A stretch of 64,000 nucleotides of DNA from Whalleya microplaca (taxonomy: Eukaryota > Ascomycota > Sordariomycetes > Xylariales > Xylariaceae). The stretch is from assembly GCA_022497155.1 (NCBI GenBank), contig MU385776.1, positions 133,293 to 197,292 on the forward strand. Reading direction: 5' to 3'. The translations under genes and the position numbers were made by a program. The notes beneath the pieces were generated by a model. It was given only the letters and a program-made list of their open reading frames with translations, had not been told where the DNA came from and made no database searches. How positions within the stretch are numbered: position 1 is the stretch's first letter; the number at the start of each line of letters is the position of its first letter. Positions 1 through 10,946 of the stretch are shown here, piece by piece.

Positions 1-2251
1 CCGCGGACGCGGGTGCGTTCCTACTACCCCTGCGGGTGTCCCCCCCACCCCCCCCCCCCCCCCCCCCCTCCGCCCACCCCCCCCCATCCGCCCCCCCCCC
101 CCCCCCCCCCCCTATGCGTAGGGACGCCAGCGTCGCATGTGTTGGCAGTGGATCACGCGCCGGTATGCAAGGCAGAAAGGCTGTGTTCCGCCTGTCAACC
201 GTGTCGCGGCTCGCCGCTCTATCGAAGTGCTGGCGAGGCTGTGCTGCGTTGCACGGCATTCGTTCGATAGGTGTGCCCTTTTGACCTAGCCTTGTGACAT
301 TTGTATTACCGCCTACGTTTAATTCCCCGACCGTGGGATGCTGTCTCGCTTGTTCGAATGCCGACATGTTCGCGGTTCGTTGGATCAAGCTTTCATTTGT
401 TCATACGTGTGTCACTCTGAGAGCGTCTCCTGGTGACCATATGGGGGCTAGCATCGGATTAGAGTCCTAGTTAGTATCCAGTCGCAATTCTCACTCATGA
501 GAAGACTTGGGTCTCTTACATTGGACACCCTAGTGAAGAAGAATGTCTCAAGTGAAGCTATCCGGACTAATAACTACTAAGGAATATGATATTATTGTGA
601 TTTCGGTTTGGCAAGCTTCAAGCAGGCACCTCGCCATAAGTAGGTAAGTTTTGCACACATCTGCTAGATACCTATTGCCTTCGAGATTATTATTATCTAC
701 CTACCAAAGCAAATTGCATCCATCATACTCGAGGCTTTGTTCAAGAAATTGAGCTACATATTATGTGCTCCCTCTCAACTCTTATGCTCTATTCTCTCCT
801 ATACCGAAATAGACTGAATTTCCGGTCTCGAAAACTTCACATAGTGGATGGTATCATCATGAGACTTTATGATAGTGCCAACATCCAGCAGCTCCTTGAC
901 AATAGCAGGATACGCCACCGCCCAGCTTAAATGCGACGGCTTCCCAAGTGCCTCCCCGCCTTATAACGGAAGGCTGCCTCCCAATTGACTGGTGTCGGAA
1001 GAGCGTCGCCCATCCCTCTCGCCCGTTCCATATCTGCCTTGTTTCAAGTTTTGGCATATCCATGGCCGTAGCTGCTGCTGCTTGAAGCATGTCGTTGATC
1101 TTGGCCGGACGCGAGTTCTTGTGAAGTAAGCACGAGCGAGGTCAGATTGGGCCACTCCGAGGAGGACTCGTGAGCATCGAGGAAATAGCTGGCGTCCACT
1201 ATGAACGGCGCTCAAGCCCGAGACTGGCGTTGGCGATTATCTGGCTCATAGCAGAGGTCGTGAATGGGATCGCAAGCCCTGAAACTGGGTGGGTACTGTT
1301 GGTTGAAATCCTCGAAGAGTACGAGAATTATTATTCTGTCGAGCTCCATTTACTTAAAGGTACCATGACCGTTGCCCTCATCGTGACAGGTGAGGAGAAA
1401 CAAGTCAGTTGAGTGTCTGCTAGAAGCGGTATCTACCGACACTAGTAACAATGTTGATAAAATGTTCCAAAATTTGAGACTCAAGAAGGTATACATCAAG
1501 TCACCGCCTCGTTCCATGGTCTTAGCTGTGACTCGATCCAATCACTATAGTGTCGGATATCAGCAGGCTCTTGTGGCAGAACACAGCTATATCGAGTTGG
1601 CTCTCATGAGCGTTGCCTTTGAACCTGGGGTCCGCTAGAAAGTTTACAGAAACCTTCATGTCCTACACGGCTAGTCCGTCTCACAACCAACATCACGAAG
1701 TCCTTCACCGTAAGAAGTGCACATACAGGTACACTATCCAACGTAAAAGGTAGTGACTTTTAGTAACCTAAAGAAAGTACGATAGGCCTAGTCTTAATAG
1801 AAAAATAGGCACATTACATGATACTCAATAAATGAGCAATAAAGGGAATTTTTTAGCTTTAGCGCCCTCACGTGGACGGTGCTGTGTGCTCAGTGAGCCA
1901 GCCATATCGCAAAAGTAGGTAGGAATGCCTCAGCAACCACGTGATAGAATTCGAATAAAGGCGACCAGCTGACCGCTGAATTAAGCATCATAGACAAAGC
2001 GATACAAAGCCATATATGAGGCGGCCACGATGTGTCGTCGAAAATCGAGATGAAATACCCCGAGACGTTGTGTAGGAATAAGGTTGTTCCAAACCGATGT
2101 TTTGAATTTGAGGTCTTATAACTTGTCTGATTGGGCAATTCAATCAATTTTTAGAATTCTCTCCTACTCGGTATACTTCGCCATACGCTCAACCGATTCT
2201 TTTATATCAAAAGACCGAACCAGAGATAAGGTTTGAGGTTGCGGTATCAAC
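1..2251. other. gene-free interval with poly-C tract
   Basis: No gene can be supported here. The first 112 bases are dominated by runs of C broken by single T, A or G. From about 1170 to 1640 there are short overlapping forward frames with protein-like stretches, but no ATG-initiated model with consistent splice phase could be built, and no family was recognised. The last 100 bases should hold the promoter of the membrane protein starting at 2252. Confidence 0.6.
40..112. repeat. poly-C low-complexity tract
   Basis: Long C homopolymer runs, the longest about 20 bases, are interrupted by single T, A or G. The complementary strand is G-rich and would have G-quadruplex potential. The proline-rich frames across it are composition artefacts, not genes. 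Confidence 0.9.
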
Positions 2252-2719
2252 ATGGCTCCACGCCAAACCATTCTCCCATTCGCCTATCGGGCTTTCTTTC
2301 TGATCATCGAGCCCATATCCGCGCTCGTGGGAGCATACTACGCGCACTTTCGGCAGGATGAATACCTCACAATGACCCACGCCGAGACAGCTCCATCGCC
2401 AATTCCACTAGGAACGTCAATCGTTCTATCGCAGCTTGCCAATTTATACTTTCTATTCACGCTAAACGAGGCGCTGGTGCTTCGGTGCACGGGGGATCTG
2501 CGGGTGTGGAGGACGGTGCTCTTCGGGCTGTTAGTAGCGGATTTCGGCCACCTGTACTCGGTCAGCGCCCTTGGCTCGTGGGTTTACTGGGACGTCACTC
2601 GGTATAATGCTATCGATTGGGGGAACGTCCCATATGTCTACCTAGGGGCATCGATGCGAATAGCGTTCCTCGCTGGAATTGGGCTGGGAGGATCAGTTAA
2701 CCCCAAGAAGACCGCCTAA
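2252..2719 (+). CDS. DUF7704-type small integral membrane protein
   Basis: Single-exon protein of 155 residues. Hydrophobic segments lie near residues 12-30 (AFFLIIEPISALVGAYYA), 50-70, 82-100 and 130-148, so four membrane passes are likely. The opening FLIIEPISALVG motif and the overall layout match the fungal DUF7704 family, whose members are small four-helix membrane proteins of unknown function. That assignment is from family knowledge and was not searched. The ATG at 2252 is the first in frame and directly precedes the conserved N-terminus. No signal peptide separate from the first helix is visible. The next gene, an alcohol dehydrogenase, starts about 850 bases downstream on the same strand with its own promoter. 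Confidence 0.8.
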   Translation: MAPRQTILPFAYRAFFLIIEPISALVGAYYAHFRQDEYLTMTHAETAPSPIPLGTSIVLSQLANLYFLFTLNEALVLRCTGDLRVWRTVLFGLLVADFGHLYSVSALGSWVYWDVTRYNAIDWGNVPYVYLGASMRIAFLAGIGLGGSVNPKKTA

Positions 2720-3574
2720 GAGATGTCCCGAGGACTTATGCTTCGAGCAGTGTAGGCGAAATGTTCTCAAGAGCTTCAAATAAGGGAATTTCTCGATTGG
2801 ATCAACAGCGTGCTCTTGTTATAATAGTTTCCTGTGATGCTGATAGCTCGGGATCTGGCCAGCCGACGCGACTGTCGGAGTTTCCTCGTCATCTAGTTAA
2901 CATATTTTGCTTGGCACGAAGACCTCGTCCAGTCTTGGCAACTGATACATATTCTTGTCAATAGGTGCGAACTGTCTTTGATCAAGATTGATAATGCGAG
3001 GGCGTATCGACTTTCGATAACTCGAAGTGTCTTAATTTAGGATGTCAGAAGTTTACGCAAGTTTACTTGATTTCGTTGCCGTAATTATAATCATTTTGAA
3101 TTGTTCAGCCCCATGCCGACAGGACAGGTCTTCTCGGTACGATGTTGTGCAGAAACCGAGACCCTGTATCAAGCCTCCATCTTGTTAGTTCACTGGTGGA
3201 ATATTCGGCCACTCACATCGGATCAACCACCCGAGACACTGGCTGAACCATCTCGGTGCCTCTTTCCCCTATCTAATAATCATTGCATTGAACCGAGGAT
3301 GGCCGAAGACGTTAGTCTCCAGTCCCGACCAATCGCTCATTGGCTTCATTGTCTTTCTTGGTATGTCACTCGCCTCATTACGGGTAAAATCGACATGGAG
3401 AACGCCAGCTCACGATAGCGCGGGGTGTCTAGACTGCGAGGTCGCGAATATATTTGACACCCCACCACGACCCCTCGCGGCTAAGCACCCATAAACGTCT
3501 TTCTTATATATTTTATAAGCGTTTAGCTTCGGAATTTGTGTGGTAGCCAACTTCATCACTAGTATTTTGCAAAA
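2720..3574. other. intergenic, promoter of alcohol dehydrogenase
   Basis: No coding potential recognised. Short open frames between 3100 and 3500 have no family resemblance. The last 70 bases contain an AT-rich TATA-like element and the presumed 5' leader of the dehydrogenase gene. Confidence 0.6.
3505..3519 (+). promoter_or_regulatory. TATA-like element upstream of alcohol dehydrogenase
   Basis: The stretch TATATATTTTATAA lies about 60 bases before the ATG at 3575. Its position and composition fit a core promoter TATA element, but AT-rich sequence is common in this window, so the assignment is tentative. Confidence 0.35.
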
Positions 3575-4712
3575 ATGTCGAAATACGACCAATACGAGGG
3601 TTTCCAAGTCAATTCGCCTCAGACCTGGACCCAGTTCCACAAGAACAAGTTTGACACGAAACCGTTTGGCGATTACGATGTAGAGGTCAAGGTCGAATGC
3701 TGCGGTGTCTGTTCTAGTGACATTCACACGATCAGCGGCGGCTGGGGCGAGCAACACTTCCCGCTTGCGGTTGGCCACGAAATTGTCGGCAAGGCGGTGC
3801 GGGTTGGCCCTAAGGTTACACTCATTAAGGAAGGCGAGCGAGTCGGCGTTGGTGCACAATCGTGGTCCTGCTTGGAGTGTCGCCAATGTAAGAACGACAA
3901 CGAGACTTATTGCGCCAAGCAATTGGATACATATGGTGCCGTCTGGCCAGATACCGGTCTCATTTCTCAGGGTGGTTATTCATCGCACGTGCGAACACAT
4001 GAGCATTGGTAAGCATTGTGTTACCATATAATTGAGACTTCAGGTTCTAATTGGTGCTCTCAGGGTCTTCCCCATTCCAGATGCGATACCCAGTCATCTC
4101 GCTGCGCCAATGTTGTGTGCCGGCATCACCAGCTATAGTCCGCTAGTACGAAACGGGGCAGGTCCTGGCAAAAAAGTTGGTGTTGTCGGTTTGGGAGGCC
4201 TGGGGCACTATGGAGTCTTGTTCGCGAAGGCATTAGGCGCAGAGACATGGGTTATCTCGCGATCTCACAGCAAGGAGGCTGACGCGAAGGAGATGGGGGC
4301 CGACGGTTATCTAGCCTCTCAGGACAAGAACTGGAACAAGGACCACCTCATGACATTCGACCTCATCATCAGCACAGCGAGCAGCTTCGGTGAGGGTTTC
4401 GACCTCAGTGCTTACCTAGCCCTTCTCGATGTCCATGGTAAATGGATATCTGTTGGTCTCCCGGAGGAAGCAACTTTGAACATCAGGCCTCAGGACCTCA
4501 ACGGTAACGGCTGTCTGATCGGCGCATCGCATCTGGGCAGCAGACGCGAGATGCTGGATATGTTAAAGTTGACTGCCGAGAAGGGAATCAAGTCTTGGGT
4601 TGAGACTGTGCCCATAAGCGCCGAGAACTTATCGAAGACGATGCAAAGGCTTCAGAAGTATGACGTCCGATATCGATTCACCATGACCGATTACGACAAG
4701 GCTTTCCCTTAA
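3575..4712 (+). CDS. zinc-dependent alcohol dehydrogenase, cinnamyl-alcohol/ADH6 type
   Basis: Two exons, 3575-4008 and 4064-4712, joined over a 55-bp GT-AG intron (branch CTAAT), give 360 residues, the usual length for this family. The product is a medium-chain NADP(H)-dependent dehydrogenase that interconverts alcohols and aldehydes. Catalytic zinc ligands are visible in CGVCSSD (Cys46) and GHE (67-69). The structural zinc cysteines are C99, C102, C105 and C113. The nucleotide-binding motif GLGGLG is in exon 2, followed by a conserved SRSHSKE stretch typical of NADP-preferring ADH6-like enzymes. The protein is probably cytosolic, with no signal peptide. A likely role is reducing aromatic or aliphatic aldehydes; the exact substrate cannot be read from sequence. 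It sits alone, with no linked pathway genes. Confidence 0.93.
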
Positions 4713-5341
4713 ATAAACAGATAAATTTAATGAGAACTGGCTATTGTCTCCTCCATAGGTCACAACCCCCCGAAAATATATAATGATTAAGCTAGTCATT
4801 AGCTACCTTCACCCTTTGCTTAATAGCATAGATTGACACCAGTATTGATAGGTAGTTTTCTCAATATAAGAAAGGGAACATGACGTCTCAGAGAATTCAC
4901 GTCTATTGGTCGAATTAGATCTCACCTGTTGGTTGAATCAAGTCTCGTCAATCTTTACAGAAGCATAGTGGAAAGTCCGGAGGCGCGTTTCTATATCTCC
5001 GTACAGGTATGCTTCCGGGCTATTACGTACAGAAGCCATAATAGACACTGGACTGGAAGGAGTGAGAGAACTGAGGTATATTTCTTCCTCCGTTTGCCAG
5101 TCCAGTTATCAGTCAGGCGACTAGATACTTCTGAAATGCTTTCGTTTGGCGCATATCTCCATATGACAAACAGTTGTCACGAGCAATCTCAGGAACTGCT
5201 TAGGCAACCGTATCAACACTTCCCAAGGTACTTGTGCATCTTGGATCTATAAGAATTCTCTTTGCTTCTCAAATTTTCATTCTTACTTCCTACCATCTTC
5301 ATCTGTACTGCTTTTGCACTACACCCGCCGATTCACTCAAC
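4713..5341. other. intergenic
   Basis: No gene recognised. The last 80 bases are CT-rich, as expected for a fungal transcription start and 5' leader in front of the ATG at 5342. Confidence 0.55.
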
Positions 5342-6472
5342 ATGGAGAACATGGAGCTTCAAGTGATTGACTACGACTCCGACGGGAAGGCTGTTTGCGC
5401 CCATCACAAGCTACGACGTTGCGACGATTGCGGCCTCGATTTCACGTACTCGGATCCTGACTCGGACATAGATACAGAGGACGGATCGATCGAATCTGCT
5501 GGAGATATCGGTCCTAATGAGGAATCTCAAAATCAGCCTGGCGCCAGTGGACCCCAGGTTAACGAACTTCCTGATATCGGTGCAATGAGCGTGGAAGAAG
5601 AATACTACGACCTGAAAGAAGAAAAATTACAGGAATGGTATCCACGCTTCATCCCACAATGGGATGAGCAGGTTTGTGGCCGAGAAATATTCTCGCTGCC
5701 GAAAGATCCTAACAGCCCCCCTAAGCCTCTCGACCGAGATCAGCTAAAGACAGTCTACTGTGAAGATTGCGCAGTTACATGGCTTCAAGGGGTACGCGGA
5801 GAAAAAGGCGGCATACATCCGACTCATACTTCACATAATCCCGACCCCTTTCTTGTTACCGGACAAAGAACCATTCTTGTACACATTGACGGTGCTTGCT
5901 TAGGTAGTGGAGGCGAGGAATCAGTAGCTGGATTCGGTATCTACCATGGCCATGAAAAGTCAAATAATAATAAAGTGGTTCGACTCGGTCCGAAGAGAGC
6001 AGCCACCGTCCAGGTAGCTGAGCTGTGTGCCGTGCTCCATGCACTTAAGTGGCTTAGAAAGAATTTTCTCCCCTTTTGGCGACAGATTTTATCACATAAA
6101 CTGAAAGGTCCTGTGGAAGATTTTGTTGGCCTTTGGCATCTGCGTCTCGTCGTGGCAACCGACTCGTCCTATATCATCGACAGCCTCTGCAGCAACCTAA
6201 AGAAATGGTCTTGGAACCCTTCGACCAAGACATTCCGCAATGCGAAAGGGAAAGTCATAAAGAACAGTGATCTCTTTGCTGCGATCCTGGATGAAGGGCA
6301 ACGCCTAATCCAAGAGCCTGAGCGCGTGATAGTGCTCTGGTACCATATTGACAAGGAATTCAACACTGAGGCAGATCGTCTTGCACACCAAGCTGTTCGT
6401 CGTACCATCCCGAGAGCTCAACAAGGAGGGCCACCCACTCAAAACGAGAACAGTGGCTGCGGGCCTATGTGA
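5342..6472 (+). CDS. RNase H type 1 domain protein
   Basis: Intronless protein of 376 residues. The acidic N-terminal half (about residues 1-180) has two CxxC-like pairs (CAHHKLRRCDDC and YCEDC) and is otherwise unfamiliar. The C-terminal half carries an RNase H fold. The four acidic active-site positions are readable in order: Asp in HIDGACLG, Glu in VAELCAVLHAL, Asp in VATDSSYI, and Asp in NTEADRLA. It should cut the RNA strand of RNA:DNA hybrids or act on a related nucleic acid. Many fungi encode such stand-alone proteins outside retroelements, and I see no reverse transcriptase or integrase nearby. The open frame extends upstream to 5234, but the first ATG is at 5342, behind a CT-rich leader, so that start was chosen. 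Confidence 0.85.
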   Translation: MENMELQVIDYDSDGKAVCAHHKLRRCDDCGLDFTYSDPDSDIDTEDGSIESAGDIGPNEESQNQPGASGPQVNELPDIGAMSVEEEYYDLKEEKLQEWYPRFIPQWDEQVCGREIFSLPKDPNSPPKPLDRDQLKTVYCEDCAVTWLQGVRGEKGGIHPTHTSHNPDPFLVTGQRTILVHIDGACLGSGGEESVAGFGIYHGHEKSNNNKVVRLGPKRAATVQVAELCAVLHALKWLRKNFLPFWRQILSHKLKGPVEDFVGLWHLRLVVATDSSYIIDSLCSNLKKWSWNPSTKTFRNAKGKVIKNSDLFAAILDEGQRLIQEPERVIVLWYHIDKEFNTEADRLAHQAVRRTIPRAQQGGPPTQNENSGCGPM

Positions 6473-7146
6473 ACGTGTAAGACGGACGCTGGGTATTGCT
6501 TCTGCGTAAGGCAATAGCGTGATAGTGGGTAGGTGGAACTAAGGCGATTGCTACTAGATATGAAGTTGAGCAAGAACACAAGGCACGAATCTCTTGCACA
6601 TATTGAGGATTTCCTCGGAATTTACACGCCCATGCTCCTAGCAGAGTGCAGATACTTCCTTATACAGCTGCCAGACATGTAAAGGATAATTACAGCGAGT
6701 GTCGGTCTTAATGATATTTTCAGATCTGGCAATATGTTCCTATCATTGATGTTATAGAAGTTGTTATATGATTTTAAATGCTAGGATATATGCAAGCATA
6801 GCGGGTGATACACATACCTCTTTTGAAATGGTTAGGATTATAATGTATGATACGTTGATAATAGTGGATGTAGCCGGATTCAGATATACACAACTAACTC
6901 ATAAAGGTCTAGAGATAGGATCTGTTCATGTGAATGTACTTGTCATTATGTATATAATCAGCAACCATCATACCGTTGCTGATCTGATATTCTGATTCAT
7001 ATATGTTACTAACTTATTTGAAGGTACGCCTTATTCTTTCAGAAGCGTATTGAAATATGTACACGAATATTTAGAAAACGGAACCAACGCTGGTATCCCC
7101 GAACTCCAACCCAATGCAAAATTAATATCATACCCATTTTATAATG
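6473..7146. other. AT-rich intergenic region between convergent genes
   Basis: It separates the 3' ends of the RNase H gene (plus strand) and the cysteine-rich membrane protein gene (minus strand). It is AT-rich with no supportable coding region and presumably holds both 3' untranslated regions and polyadenylation signals. Confidence 0.55.
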
Positions 7147-8161
7147 CTACTTGTGAGCCCTCGGCGGAGACGAGGGAAGTTCTGCTATCGCCGGCCGTTG
7201 CGTATCCTGTGCCTCTAGCTCCGACGGCAGCGGCAGCAACGGCGTCTGAGATTGTCTCTGCGCAATGTTCATCGCCACCGAATTCCAGCTCGAGCCCGAC
7301 ACGTGCCTGCCATTGGAATTCCAGTACTCGGGCGGGGGCGGAGACTGTGAAGGTTGCGGCTGCGGTTGCGGCTGCGGTTGCGGTTGCGGCTGGAGAAAGC
7401 CACCGGGAGAATACGGCGCGTAGGCGACGGGACTGATGCCGGCCACTTGTGGTGTGCTCATATTGCTCACGGGTTGCGGCTCCTGCCAATGTGTCGCGTA
7501 TGAGGGTGAGTACGCTATTTTGGTTGTGTCAGATGACATAAATCCTGGGTATAAGGGGAGAGGGTAAAAACTCACGTCCTTGCGTATTATTGGGGCTATA
7601 GGGTTTAGCCGCTTGGTCGTCGTTGAATTTCTTTTGCTTCTTGTGTCTTTGCAGCCATAGGTAGAGCCCTGCTATGATAGCCACCAGCGCAGCGCCTCCG
7701 AGAGAGATACCGAGAATTCCACCTAGCGGAAGAGTATATCTGCTAGCCATTGTGTTCTCATCACTCGGGCTCGGGGAAGCGGTAGAGGTTGTGTGCGAGG
7801 CGGTGAGGAAGGCCTGGGCATTATCGTTATTGTCGCTCAGTCTGGCTGGCAAGAGATCCTGCTTCGAGCACCCCTCATTCTGGCATGGATTCGAATTGCA
7901 ACATCCTATAAACGCCGGCATGGAAGTCTGGCAAGTATAAAACTTGGTTTCGTTGTTTGGCGCAAAACAGCTCTGGGGCGGGATGTGGTTGTAGCGATCC
8001 GCTGTGAAGCTCCCCAGTGCTAGAGAATCCTGAGGACAGTTCCCGCTTCCGTCCGCACACGGGTCGATGGTACAACATCCGATGAACCGGGTTTTCGCCG
8101 AGTCGCATATGTAGAACTTGCCCTCCGACGGGCACGAGAGCCCGAGATCGTTGTTCGACAT
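7147..8161 (-). CDS. cysteine-rich single-pass membrane protein
   Basis: Two exons on the minus strand, 8161-7576 and 7514-7147, joined over a 61-bp intron (branch CTGAC), give 317 residues. The N-terminal part has two copies of a cysteine module: a CPSEGKFYIC-type start, then FIGCC, a xPC and a further Cys. The copies lie at about residues 9-50 and 55-100. A Ser/Thr-rich linker follows, then one membrane helix near 140-165 (GGILGISLGGAALVAIIAGL) and a basic stop-transfer KKQKK. The cytoplasmic tail is rich in Pro, Tyr and Gln, with a (Pro-Gln)n run. There is no cleavable signal peptide, so an N-out, signal-anchor topology is inferred. Fungi have many such wall- or surface-facing proteins; the function is unknown. 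The ATG at 8161 precedes the first cysteine module. A longer frame upstream lacks a better start. Confidence 0.75.
7353..7391. repeat. hexanucleotide coding repeat (Pro-Gln)n
   Basis: Alternating GGTTGC and GGCTGC units, read on the minus strand, encode the Pro-Gln run in the tail of the membrane protein. The repeat is a likely site of length polymorphism. Confidence 0.85.
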
Positions 8162-9677
8162 CGTGGGAGTTATCCTAGGGAGTGCGATTTGGCGGCTGAT
8201 AGAAGAGTTGAGGGAGGCATCATCTTCAGCAACCAGGCACGGGCAGCGCCTAACTCTCTTAAGAGACAATTCATCCGTTGCTTAACGTAGCATTTGACGT
8301 ATCTATTGCTCGGCTACCAGCCAGACCAACCAACCAAGCCTTGGACCGTAGGATTGGGACGTTGTTGTGAGGAGCCACGCAAGGGGTGGGGATGAATCTC
8401 ATAAGCATCCATAGCCGACGATCGTTCTTGAGAGGCTCATCCCTTGGTACATACTAGCTATGTACATAGCCCAAGCCCAGCCTCGCGGTTGAATTCAACA
8501 AAGCCGCACGCACACCTGCGTGATTCCCACCATACATAAAACCAAGGTGAACTTTCAACCCAGGTAGTGTAATGTGATACATGATGGTTTTCAAAGCAAG
8601 AAACGTTACCTACCTCAAGTACAAAGAAGACTTCCAAAGATAACCGTTTTCTATCTTACCAAGTTAGACAACTAATCTGCTATTTCGATAGAAAGATCAG
8701 AGGTATGCGAGTTTCGGATACATAACTCAGTCTGCCCTACACAATATTCCGGATCGGGAAGTTGGTGTGATACGTGATTGGCTGCCAGTATGCAGTTGGG
8801 AGGCGCAAGGCAGCAGTACATGAGGGAGAACCATGGTCACTAAAAATATCATTGAGCAAGCAGGCAGTGCACAGACAATGTTTTTACGAAGGTGGAGATT
8901 GACTACACCGTCAGCAGAGTACATGCATCACAAGTGGTGTTTGTGTGTATGAAAGTTACAGCCATACTGAAATGAGAAAGAGTACCAGTTCAAGGTCGTA
9001 TTCCGTTGAGTTCGGCACCAACGTCTTGCCGATTTGCGGGTCGGACAGGTCGGCCGAGACATGTAGAAACAACCTAGGTAAGCAAGAATTGTAGCCATTT
9101 GCCATCCCATGGAATGTATCATGGAAAAGTGAGAGATCATACACAATGCTTACATTAAAAGGAACAGAAAAAAGAAGCAAGAATCCGCAGTCAAGAGACC
9201 GTGGTATGTGTCGATATGGATTTCTATGAACCATGGTAGTAGTATGTATTATATCAATACTAAAGCAGATCTTTCTACTCAAGTGGTCCAGCTGAAAAGA
9301 ATCCCGAGACGATGGATCCAATCCAATCAAGGGAGACTGGTTGTCAATGGGCCAGTAGATATGTATGTATGTACCTAGCGGGGCGGAACAGCTGGGAGTA
9401 ACCAGCCACAACAGCCACAGACCTGCACCAACAAGAAGTTGCAAAGCCACTTGCCTTAAACTGTACCTAGGTATGTATGTACATCGCTTAGAAACCCTGA
9501 GTGGCCCGAGCGCAGACTGCCCACAACCAAATTGAATTTTTGCAAATCTCCCGATTCGCAACCAATTCGTGTGAACTTTTTCCGTCAAGCACGAGCCTCC
9601 ACTACACCTCGCGACTTCAATCCTCTCTCCCCTTGCGACTTTTTATTCCCTTCCGAACAAGACAACAAGCCGCAATC
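8162..9677. other. divergent intergenic region
   Basis: This 1.5 kb region separates two divergent starts and so contains the promoters of both the membrane protein (minus) and ribosomal protein eS7 (plus). The last 90 bases are CT-rich, typical of ribosomal protein leaders. A perfect TACCTAGGTA palindrome is at 9464-9473. No gene is supported; the minus-strand frame at 8956-9588 has no recognisable features. Confidence 0.55.
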
Positions 9678-10674
9678 ATGAGTGCCTCGTTGAACAAGAT
9701 CGCGCCCAACAGCTCGTCGCGCCAGAACCCGTCCGAGCTCGAGACCAGCATCGCTGGCGCTCTCTACGACCTCGAGACGAACACTGCCGACCTGAAGGCT
9801 GCCCTGCGACCTCTGCAGTTCGTCTCTGCCCGCGAGGTGAGAAGTTACCACTGAAGCCCATTTTCCCAATGGTCCTCTACCTGGGACCGCAAACTAGGCC
9901 TATTCCACAGAAGATCTCGAACGTCTCTGTCCGTGCTCGATTCGGGCGTGCGATTCTGCTACACATGCACGGCTTATCAAGATCATGATGGTTGCGATGA
10001 GTCGGATATAAAATGAGATATGAAATACTATCAGTGGAATAGGACGGGAAGCGGTCCAAGGAACACCAACCATAGTGTCCTGGAGCTCGCCTGCTGACTT
10101 TGGGTCTTGATTAGATCGAAGTTGGCCACGGCAAGAAGGCAATTGTCATCTTTGTCCCCGTCCCTTCCTTGCAGGGCTTCCACCGAGTCCAGCAGCGGTA
10201 AGCTTGATTCTCTCTTATTTCTCTCTCTTTTCCCTCCCCTCTCGACCTTGACCTTTGAAGATTGTTGAACCGAACACGAAACTAACAACTCGCTGTCGAT
10301 AATACAGCCTGACTCGTGAGCTCGAGAAGAAGTTCTCCGACCGCCACGTCCTGATCCTCGCCTCGCGCCGAATCCTCCCGCGCCCCAAGCGATCCGCCCG
10401 CTCGCGCAACACCCTCACCCAGAAGCGACCCCGCTCGCGAACCCTGACCGCCGTCCACGATGCCATCCTGGACGACCTCGTCTACCCCGTCGAGATCGTC
10501 GGCAAGCGTCTGCGCACCAAGGAGGACAGCAGCAAGCTGCTGAAGGTCATCCTCGACGAGAAGGAGCGTGGCGGCGTCGACTACAGACTCGACACCTACT
10601 CCGAGGTCTACCGAAGACTGACGGGCCGATCCGTCACCTTCGAGTTCCCCCAGTCTGGTTCGACCGAGTATTAG
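9678..10674 (+). CDS. RPS7: 40S ribosomal protein eS7
   Basis: Three exons, 9678-9836, 10115-10197 and 10308-10674, with introns of 278 and 110 bp, encode 202 residues. The protein is eS7 of the small ribosomal subunit. Recognisable blocks are the opening [25 protein letters not shown], the [11 protein letters not shown] strand, the basic stretch [14 protein letters not shown], the block [15 protein letters not shown], and the C-terminal [11 protein letters not shown]. All splice phases agree. Introns near the 5' end are usual for fungal ribosomal protein genes. A pyrimidine-rich leader precedes the start, which fits growth-regulated high expression (inference). The gene converges on dynactin p62 with 272 bases between the stop codons. 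Confidence 0.97.
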
Positions 10675-10946
10675 GTAGGGATAAGTGGGCGTGTGTGTTC
10701 GGACTTGGGGAAACTAGGTCAACTGCATTTTGCTTCATCATTCAATGGTATGACAAAGCATGGCAATCTGGTGGGCCAAAAAATTATGGCACGGCGTCTA
10801 GATAGCTTGTGGACAATTGACAAGCTGGTTTTCTGATCACGACTTATTATGATGACTTGACTTGACTTCTCTATTAAATTGTTCTCTTGTGAAATTTATA
10901 ATTCGTGCTTTTGTCTGTCACGGGGTATCGTGGATAATTCTTCTAC

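Noticed and set aside
13..284. Proline-rich open frames over the poly-C tract
   Set aside because: Pure composition effect of C runs; no start context, domain or conservation signal.
1170..1638. Two overlapping forward frames with protein-like stretches
   Set aside because: First frame starts with GTG, no consistent splice between them, no family recognised.
5342..6472. RNase H protein as part of a retrotransposon
   Set aside because: No reverse transcriptase, integrase, gag or terminal repeats nearby; fits the stand-alone fungal RNase H family.
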